NCBI GenBank assembly: GCA_040235415.1
Contig: JBECKR010000044.1
Coordinates: 1 to 11,336, forward strand
From: JBECKR01 sp040235415
GTDB taxonomy: Bacteria > Acidobacteriota > Polarisedimenticolia > Polarisedimenticolales > Polarisedimenticolaceae
Length of the DNA stretch: 11,336 bases
Direction of reading: 5' to 3'
Shown: piece after piece, positions 6,430 through 11,336 of the stretch
How positions within the stretch are numbered: position 1 is the first letter of the stretch
Layout: each line of letters starts with the position of its first letter
Position numbers and translations under genes: made by a program
Notes under the pieces: model-generated
Seen by the model: the letters and a program-made list of their open reading frames with translations, nothing else
What the model was told of the DNA's origin: nothing
Database searches by the model: none

Positions 6430-7119
6430 TCAGTCCCCACCCGACAGCCAGGTCGAGACCTTGCCGGCGAGGAACGCGCCGGTGATGGGCGCGGCCCAGA
6501 ACAGCCAGAGCTGCGCGAGCGCCCAGCCGCCGACGAACACCGCGGGCCCGGTCGCGCGCGCGGGGTTGACCGAGGTGTTCGTGATCGGGATCCCGACGAG
6601 GTGCACGAGCGTCAGCGCGAGCCCGCTCGCGATGCCGTCGAACCCGGCCGGCGCGCGGTTGTGCCGGCTTCCGAGGATCGCCGCGACGAAGAAGAACGTC
6701 AGCACGGTCTCGGACACGAGCGCGGCGCCCATGGAGTACCCGCCCGGGGAGTGCGCGCCGTAGCCGTTGGCGGCGAACCCGGCCGCGACGTTGAACCCGG
6801 CCTTGCCGCTCGCGACGACGAACAGCACCGCGCTGCCCGTCACCGCCCCTGCGAGCTGCGCGGCGGCGTAAGGAGCGATCTCCCGCCCGGGGAACATCCC
6901 GCCGCTCCACAGGCCGACCGACACCGCGGGATTGAAGTGCGCCCCTGAGACGTGCCCGAGGGCGTAGGTCATCGTCAGCACCGCGAGGCCGAACGCCAGC
7001 GCGACCTCGAGGATGCCGATGTCGACCTCGGGGAAACGCCCGGCGACGACCTGGCTCCCGCACCCCGCGAACACGAGGAAGAACGTCCCGAGGTACTCGG
7101 CGAGGAGCCTGCGCGTCAT
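6430..7119 (-). CDS. aqpZ: Aquaporin Z-type water channel (MIP family)
   Basis: A 229-residue integral membrane protein of normal length for AqpZ, with six transmembrane segments and two half-helices. The two NPA boxes are at 63-65 (SGAHFNPAVS) and 185-187 (TNTSVNPARATGP). The selectivity filter matches the water-specific pattern known from E. coli AqpZ: Phe43, His173, Thr182 and Arg188. A bulky Phe and His at these places argue against a glycerol facilitator. The N-terminus RRLLAEYLGTFFLVFAGCGSQV is also AqpZ-like. It should pass water through the inner membrane and help with osmotic adjustment. The ATG at 7119 lacks a clear Shine-Dalgarno. It follows sdhB on the same strand with a 40-base gap holding a GC-rich hairpin, so it may be partly read from the sdh operon or have its own weak promoter. 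Confidence 0.95.
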   Translation of the reverse strand: MTRRLLAEYLGTFFLVFAGCGSQVVAGRFPEVDIGILEVALAFGLAVLTMTYALGHVSGAHFNPAVSVGLWSGGMFPGREIAPYAAAQLAGAVTGSAVLFVVASGKAGFNVAAGFAANGYGAHSPGGYSMGAALVSETVLTFFFVAAILGSRHNRAPAGFDGIASGLALTLVHLVGIPITNTSVNPARATGPAVFVGGWALAQLWLFWAAPITGAFLAGKVSTWLSGGD

Positions 7120-7133
7120 GCCCGAAGCGTAAC

Positions 7134-7148
7134 GCGCCGCCGCGGCGC
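7134..7148 (-). terminator. GC-rich hairpin downstream of sdhB
   Basis: gcgccg (7134-7139) and cggcgc (7143-7148) form a 6-bp stem with a 3-base loop, 11 bases past the sdhB stop on the minus strand. There is no T-run, so termination would be partial at best; in DNA this GC-rich the hairpin may also be chance. Confidence 0.3.
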
Positions 7149-7159
7149 CCGCCCGCGGC

Positions 7160-7909
7160 CTACTCGAACTGCGACTTCAGGAGGTCGCCGTTCAGCCACG
7201 CGATGGTGTCGACGCTGATCGACTTCGGGCAGGCGTTCTGACACGCGCCGTGGTTGGTGCACGAGCCGAACCCCTCCTGGTCCATGCGCGCCACCATGCG
7301 GCGGGTGCGCTCCCAGCGCTCGGGCTGGCCCTGCGGCAGAAGGTTGAGGTGCGTCGCCTTCGCGGCCGTGAACAGCATCGCCGACGCGTTCGGGCAGGCC
7401 GCGACGCACGCGCCGCATCCGATGCACTGCGCCGCGTCCATCGCCTCGTCCGCGACGTCCTTCCCGACGGGGATGGCGTTCGCGTCCTGCGCGCTGCCGG
7501 TGTTGACCGAGATGAACCCGCCGGCCGCGATGATGCGGTCGAGCGCGCTCCTGTCCACGACGAGGTCCTTGACCACCGGGAACGCCTTGGCGCGCCACGG
7601 CTCGATCCAGATCTCGTCGCCGTTCGAGAACGTCCGCATGTGCAGCTGGCAGGCGGTGATCGCCTTGACGGGGCCGTGAGGCTTGCCGTTGATCACCATG
7701 CCGCACGACCCGCAGATGCCCTCGCGGCAGTCGTGCTCGAACGCGATCGGCTCCTGCCCCTGCTCCATGAGCCGCTCGTTGACGACGTCGAGCATCTCGA
7801 GGAACGACGCGTGCGTGCTGATCTGCTTCGCCTCGTGGCGCTCGAACCGCCCCTTGGCCTTGGGGCCCGCCTGGCGCCAGACGTGCAGGACGATGTCGAT
7901 CGTCTCCAT
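7160..7909 (-). CDS. sdhB: Succinate dehydrogenase/fumarate reductase iron-sulfur subunit
   Basis: A 249-residue protein carrying electrons from the flavin of SdhA to the membrane quinone site. The N-terminal ferredoxin-type domain binds a [2Fe-2S] cluster through Cys61, Cys66, Cys69 (CREGICGSC) and Cys87. The C-terminal domain has CIGCGACVAACP (Cys162, 165, 168, 172) and CTNHGACQNACPKS (Cys217, 223, 227); by homology Cys162/165/168/227 hold [4Fe-4S] and Cys172/217/223 hold [3Fe-4S]. The full cluster set is present. The ATG at 7909 shares one base with the sdhA stop (TGATG), with GGAG upstream inside sdhA, so the two are translationally coupled. It is the last gene of sdhCAB. The sequence resembles the Bacillus/Bacteroidetes-type enzyme more than the E. 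coli type. Direction of catalysis (succinate oxidation or fumarate reduction) cannot be read from sequence. Confidence 0.96.
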   Translation of the reverse strand: METIDIVLHVWRQAGPKAKGRFERHEAKQISTHASFLEMLDVVNERLMEQGQEPIAFEHDCREGICGSCGMVINGKPHGPVKAITACQLHMRTFSNGDEIWIEPWRAKAFPVVKDLVVDRSALDRIIAAGGFISVNTGSAQDANAIPVGKDVADEAMDAAQCIGCGACVAACPNASAMLFTAAKATHLNLLPQGQPERWERTRRMVARMDQEGFGSCTNHGACQNACPKSISVDTIAWLNGDLLKSQFE

Positions 7910-9837
7910 CACTTGTAGCTCCGCTGCGAAGGCTTGACGTGCTCGAACTCGAGGGGCTCGCGATGCTCGCGCGGCGCGCTCCCCTCGCCCGTGAACTCCC
8001 ACACCGACGAGTGCGAGAAGTTCTCGTCGTCGCGCTTGGCCTCGCCCTCGGCCGTCTGGTACTCCTCGCGGAAGTGCCCGCCGCAGGACTCCTCGCGGAC
8101 GAGCGCGTCGCGGCACATGAGCTCGGCGAGCTCGAAGAAGTCCCCGACCCGGCCCGCGTGCTCGAGCGCCTGGTTGAGGTCCTCGCCCTGCCCCGGAACG
8201 AACACCTCGGCCCAGAACCGCTCGCGCAGCTCGGGGATCATCCGCAGCGCCTCCTCGAGGTCCCCCTGGTTCCGCGCCATGCCACAGTGCTCCCACACGA
8301 TGCGGCCGAGCTCGCGGTGGAACGACGCCGCGGTGCGCTTGCCGTTGTTCTCGAGCAGGCGCTTGACCCGGGCGCGCGTCTGGTCCTCGACCTCGCGGAA
8401 GCCGGCGTGGTCGTCCCCGATCTTGGAGTTCCCCTCGCGCGCCAGGAAATTCCCGATGGTGTACGGAATGATGAAGTAGCCGTCGGCGAGGCCCTGCATC
8501 AGCGCGCTCGCGCCGAGGCGGTTCGCGCCGTGGTCGGAGAAGTTCGCCTCGCCGATCACGAACAGCCCCGGGATCGTGCTCTCGAGGTTGTAGTCGACCC
8601 ACAGCCCGCCCATGGTGTAGTGCGGCGCGGGGTAGATCCGCATCGGACGCTCGTAGGGATCCTCGCCCGTGATCCGCATGTACATGTCGAACAGGTTGCC
8701 GTAGCGCTCCTCGATCAACTTCTTCCCGAGACGCCGGATGGCGTCCGAGAAATCGAGGAACACCCCGTTCTTCTGCGGGCCGACGCCGTGGCCGTTGTCG
8801 ACCTGCTCCTTGGCGCGGCGCGAGGCGATGTCGCGCGGGGTCAGGTTCCCGAAGCTCGGGTACAGCCGCTCGAGGTAGTAGTCGCGCTCCTGTTCGGGGA
8901 TCTCGGCGGCGCGGCGCTCGTCGCCCTTCTTCTTCGGGACCCAGATCCGGCCGTCGTTGCGCAGCGACTCGCTCATGAGCGTCAGCTTCGACTGGTAGTC
9001 GCCGCTCTGCGGGATGCAGGTGGGATGGATCTGCGTGAAGCACGGGTTCGCGAACCCGGCCCCGCGGCGGTGCGCGCGCCACGCGGCCGTGACGTTGCAT
9101 CCCTTGGCGTTCGTCGAGAGGTAGAACACGTTCGAGTAGCCGCCGGTCGCGAGCACGACGGCGTCCCCGGCGAACGCGCGGATGCGGCCGTCGCCGAGGT
9201 CGCGGACCAGGATCCCGCGGGCCCGGCCGTCGATCACGACGAGGTCGAGCATCTCGCTCCGGGGGTACATCTTGACCTTGCCGGTTCCGATCTGGCGCTC
9301 GAGCGCCTGGTACGCGCCGAGCAGCAGCTGCTGGCCGGTCTGGCCGCGGGCGTAGAACGTCCGGGACACCTGCGCTCCGCCGAACGAGCGGTTCGCGAGC
9401 AGACCGCCGTACTCCCGCGCGAACGGCACGCCCTGCGCCACGCACTGGTCGATGATGTTGACCGACAGCTCCGCGAGGCGGTAGACGTTCGCCTCGCGCG
9501 CGCGGAAGTCGCCGCCCTTGACGGTGTCGTAGAACAGCCGGTAGATGCTGTCGCCGTCCCCCTGGTAGTTCTTGGCGGCGTTGATCCCGCCCTGCGCGGC
9601 GATGCTGTGCGCCCGGCGCGGGCTGTCCTGGTAGCAGAAGCACTTGACGTTGTAGCCGAGCTCCGCCATGGTCGCGGCCGCCGAGGCGCCCGCGAGGCCG
9701 CTCCCGACCACGAGCACGTCGTACTTCCGCTTGTTCGCCGGATTGACGAGCTTCATCTCGAAGCGGTGCCGGTCCCATTTCTCCTGGATCGGTCCGCCCG
9801 GGATCTTGGCATCGAGCTTCATCGAGTCGACCTGCAT
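7909..9837 (-). CDS. sdhA: Succinate dehydrogenase/fumarate reductase flavoprotein subunit
   Basis: A 642-residue catalytic subunit that oxidises succinate to fumarate at a covalently bound FAD. The dinucleotide fold begins at residue 40 (DVLVVGSGLAGASAA). His77 in RRAHSIAAQGG is the expected covalent FAD attachment site. The substrate-site region FTQIHPTCIP has His271, and TPRDIASR and PAPHYTMGG supply further active-site residues. The FAD-binding close FVIGEANFSDHGANRLGASALMQGLADG is intact. Length and the C-terminal EESCGGHFREEYQT match the Bacillus-type family (about 600-650 residues). The start at 9837 is supported by GAGAGG about 8 bases upstream; ATG 9822 is a weaker alternative. It lies 23 bases after sdhC and overlaps sdhB by one base, so the three genes form one operon. 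The protein sits on the cytoplasmic face of the inner membrane. Confidence 0.97.
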   Translation of the reverse strand: MQVDSMKLDAKIPGGPIQEKWDRHRFEMKLVNPANKRKYDVLVVGSGLAGASAAATMAELGYNVKCFCYQDSPRRAHSIAAQGGINAAKNYQGDGDSIYRLFYDTVKGGDFRAREANVYRLAELSVNIIDQCVAQGVPFAREYGGLLANRSFGGAQVSRTFYARGQTGQQLLLGAYQALERQIGTGKVKMYPRSEMLDLVVIDGRARGILVRDLGDGRIRAFAGDAVVLATGGYSNVFYLSTNAKGCNVTAAWRAHRRGAGFANPCFTQIHPTCIPQSGDYQSKLTLMSESLRNDGRIWVPKKKGDERRAAEIPEQERDYYLERLYPSFGNLTPRDIASRRAKEQVDNGHGVGPQKNGVFLDFSDAIRRLGKKLIEERYGNLFDMYMRITGEDPYERPMRIYPAPHYTMGGLWVDYNLESTIPGLFVIGEANFSDHGANRLGASALMQGLADGYFIIPYTIGNFLAREGNSKIGDDHAGFREVEDQTRARVKRLLENNGKRTAASFHRELGRIVWEHCGMARNQGDLEEALRMIPELRERFWAEVFVPGQGEDLNQALEHAGRVGDFFELAELMCRDALVREESCGGHFREEYQTAEGEAKRDDENFSHSSVWEFTGEGSAPREHREPLEFEHVKPSQRSYK

Positions 9838-9860
9838 GGCGTTCGCCTCTCTTCCCGAGC

Positions 9861-10541
9861 TCAGTGCACGAATCCGGCCAGCACGGCCAGCGGAATCGAG
9901 ATGTTCCCGGCGACCACGACGAGCGCGACGGCCATCGAGAACGGCCGGCGCAGGTCGCGGATCCTCTTGTTGTTGACGTCGAGCGTCTGACACGCGCTCC
10001 ACAGCCCGTGGTACATGTGGAACCCGAGCGGGATCATCGCGAGGATGTAGAACAGCGACACCGGCCAGACCCGGAACCCCGCGACGACGTTGTGGTACGG
10101 CGAGCCGGGCTCGAAGCTGGGGTGCACCGTCCCGAGCGTCAGGTGCAGCACGTGGAAGATCAAGAACAGCAGGATGATGACGCCGCCCCAGCGCATCGTC
10201 CGGGACGCGTAGCTGAACGCGAGCTGGTCCTGCTTCCTGTACTTCTCCGTCCCGCGCGCCGCCCAGCTCAGGAGCGTCAGCTGCAGCGCGGCCAGCATGT
10301 GCACGCCGACCGAGACGAGCAGCACGATCCGGGCGATCCACAGCAGCCCCGATTCGGGGAACAGCGGCTCGCCGACCGTCCTCAAGAACTCGGCGTAGGC
10401 GTTGAAGTGCTCGGCGCCGAGGAAGATCTTCAGGTTCCCGATCATGTGCCCGATGACGAAGAGCCACAGGATGGCCCCCGTCGCCGCCATGAAGATCTTC
10501 TTGCCGATCGTGGAATCGTAGAGCTTGCCGACGCGTGGCAT
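9861..10541 (-). CDS. sdhC: Succinate dehydrogenase cytochrome b558 membrane anchor
   Basis: A 226-residue membrane protein with five predicted transmembrane helices, the single-polypeptide di-heme anchor of Bacillus-type (type B) complex II; no sdhD is needed. Histidines within or at the ends of helices at 32, 81, 130 and 175 fit the four axial heme ligands known from B. subtilis SdhC; His133 and His178 are nearby extras. It begins GKLYDSTIGKKIFMAATGAILWLFVIGHMIGN and contains FHMYHGLWSACQTLDVNN, which are typical of the b558 family. The ATG at 10541 is preceded by GGGAG (10547-10551) at 5 bases. It is the first gene of sdhCAB and follows a promoter at 10578-10607. It anchors SdhAB and passes electrons to quinone; with low-potential menaquinone such enzymes often depend on membrane potential. 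Confidence 0.95.
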   Translation of the reverse strand: MPRVGKLYDSTIGKKIFMAATGAILWLFVIGHMIGNLKIFLGAEHFNAYAEFLRTVGEPLFPESGLLWIARIVLLVSVGVHMLAALQLTLLSWAARGTEKYRKQDQLAFSYASRTMRWGGVIILLFLIFHVLHLTLGTVHPSFEPGSPYHNVVAGFRVWPVSLFYILAMIPLGFHMYHGLWSACQTLDVNNKRIRDLRRPFSMAVALVVVAGNISIPLAVLAGFVH

Positions 10542-10577
10542 CTTCGCTCCCGTTTCGTGGTGGGTCGGAAGGGGCGC

Positions 10578-10607
10578 ATCATAGTCCCCCGCCCCGGTGG
10601 GGTTCAA
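10578..10607 (-). promoter_or_regulatory. Sigma70-type promoter of sdhCAB
   Basis: Read on the minus strand, TTGAAC (10607-10602; four of six -35 bases) and TATGAT (10583-10578; five of six -10 bases) are 18 bases apart. Transcription would begin near 10571, giving a leader of about 30 bases before the sdhC ribosome site. TTGAACCCC, which includes the -35 box, occurs a second time at 10652-10644 over the selD stop codon. Confidence 0.6.
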
Positions 10608-10648
10608 CACTCCGGCAAGCCCGAAAAGAGGATGGCGGAGGTCGGGGT

Positions 10649-11336
10649 TCAAACGATCTCGAGCCCGCCGGGACGCGCCTCGACGAACGTCCCGACCGTC
10701 CATGCCGGCTCGCCGGCCGCGCGGAAGCGCTCGAGCAGACGCTCCGCCGCCGCGGCGTCGACCGCGGCGAGGAGGCCTCCCGAGGTCTGCGGATCCCACA
10801 GCAGCTCGAGCCGCACGGGATCGAGCCCCTCGCGGATCGACGCCGTCGAGCCGTAGTACCGCGCGTTCCGCCCCGCCCCGCCGGGCTTCAGCCCTTCGCG
10901 CGCGTAGCGCTCGGCCCCGGGGAGCGCCGGCACGTCCGCGAGACGGATCCTGAGCGCCGCCTCGGACTGCTGCGCCATCTCGCGGCCGTGTCCGGCGAGC
11001 CCGAACCCGGTGACGTCGGTGACGGCGTGCACCGCGGCCCCGGCGTCGCGCAACAGCCGCGCCGCACCCGCGCTCAGCCGCTGCATGCTCGCGACCGCGG
11101 CCTCGAGAGCCGCGGCCTCGACCTTCCGGCGCTTGAGCGCCGTCGTCACGAGCCCGGTCCCGATCGGCTTCGTCAGCAGCACGACGTCCCCGGCCTTCGC
11201 CCCGCCCTTGCGCGTGACGTGCGCGGGGTGCACCGTTCCGATCGCGGCCAGGCCGTACTTCGGCTCGTGGTCGGTCGTGCTGTGCCCGCCGGCCACGACC
11301 GCCCCCGCCTCGCGCACCTTGTCCGCCCCGCCGCGC
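10649..11336 (-). CDS. selD: Selenide, water dikinase (selenophosphate synthetase), N-terminus outside the window
   Basis: The frame is open to the window end, so only the last 228 or so residues are visible; the true start and the N-terminal Cys/Sec active-site motif lie beyond 11336. SelD makes selenophosphate from selenide and ATP, the selenium donor for selenocysteine and for 2-selenouridine in tRNA. Visible motifs are ADKVREAGAVVAGGHSTTD near the start, GTVHPAHVTRKGGAKAGDVV, LTKPIGTG, TDVTGFGLAGHGREMA and the C-terminal LLWDPQTSGGLL, all typical of SelD. GGHS.TD replaces the commoner GGHTIDD. It ends with TGA at 10649, 107 bases before sdhC on the same strand. No selA, selB or tRNA-Sec is in the window, so which selenium use it serves is unknown. 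Confidence 0.95.
   Translation of the reverse strand, partial: RGGADKVREAGAVVAGGHSTTDHEPKYGLAAIGTVHPAHVTRKGGAKAGDVVLLTKPIGTGLVTTALKRRKVEAAALEAAVASMQRLSAGAARLLRDAGAAVHAVTDVTGFGLAGHGREMAQQSEAALRIRLADVPALPGAERYAREGLKPGGAGRNARYYGSTASIREGLDPVRLELLWDPQTSGGLLAAVDAAAAERLLERFRAAGEPAWTVGTFVEARPGGLEIV

Noticed and set aside
7160..9778. An apparent fusion of a large N-terminal region with SdhB
   Set aside because: The upstream part is the out-of-frame shadow of sdhA; the real SdhB starts at ATG 7909, overlapping the sdhA stop by one base.
7939..9990. A 683-codon plus-strand open frame opposite sdhA
   Set aside because: The minus strand is an intact, motif-complete SdhA; the opposite frame is Arg/Val/Leu/Glu-rich with no recognisable domain.
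9861..10799. A longer SdhC reading frame starting inside selD
   Set aside because: The extra residues are shadow translation of selD and the intergenic gap; ATG 10541 has GGGAG upstream and a promoter at 10578-10607.

Overview
The window is a high-GC bacterial segment with dense coding and strong G/C preference at third codon positions, so most long ORFs in other frames are shadows. Three things suggest a soil or sediment lineage such as Myxococcota/Desulfobacterota, Acidobacteriota or a related candidate phylum: a three-gene, Bacillus-type (cytochrome b558) succinate dehydrogenase operon, a secreted protein with MopE-like and dockerin-like calcium repeats, and REP-like palindromes of the sort mobilised by RAYT transposases. 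The phylum is an inference; no marker gene in the window settles it.

Layout. Positions 1-2878 (+): the 3' part of a YtcJ-type amidohydrolase, followed after 4 bases by a secreted M48 zinc metalloprotease, probably one operon. Positions 2872-2986: a REP-like inverted-repeat element between convergent genes. Positions 2991-4724 (-): a large exported protein ending in MopE-like and dockerin-like calcium-binding repeats. Positions 4788-4838: a second copy of the element, compact and able to form a 19-bp stem. Positions 4856-5197 (+): a small AhpD/carboxymuconolactone decarboxylase-like protein, followed by a short palindrome and a decayed repeat fragment. Positions 5378-6210 (+): a clear sigma70-type promoter and an orphan exported protein with eight clustered cysteines, in DNA that looks less GC-rich than its surroundings. 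Positions 6211-6429: a hairpin just after that gene and a perfect 16-bp palindrome. Positions 6430-7119 (-): an AqpZ-type water channel. Positions 7160-10541 (-): the sdhCAB operon, with a good promoter at 10578-10607. Positions 10649-11336 (-): the 3' part of selD, running off the window.

The clearest joint function is sdhC-sdhA-sdhB, which encode a membrane-bound succinate:quinone oxidoreductase (TCA cycle / complex II). selD indicates that the organism makes selenophosphate. The rest is a set of mostly unrelated housekeeping and envelope genes. The accessory part is 2872-6430, where repeat elements surround two genes and an orphan secreted gene follows. I did not find a defence system, prophage, CRISPR array or other multi-gene novel system; the repeat family and the two exported proteins are the parts most worth following up.
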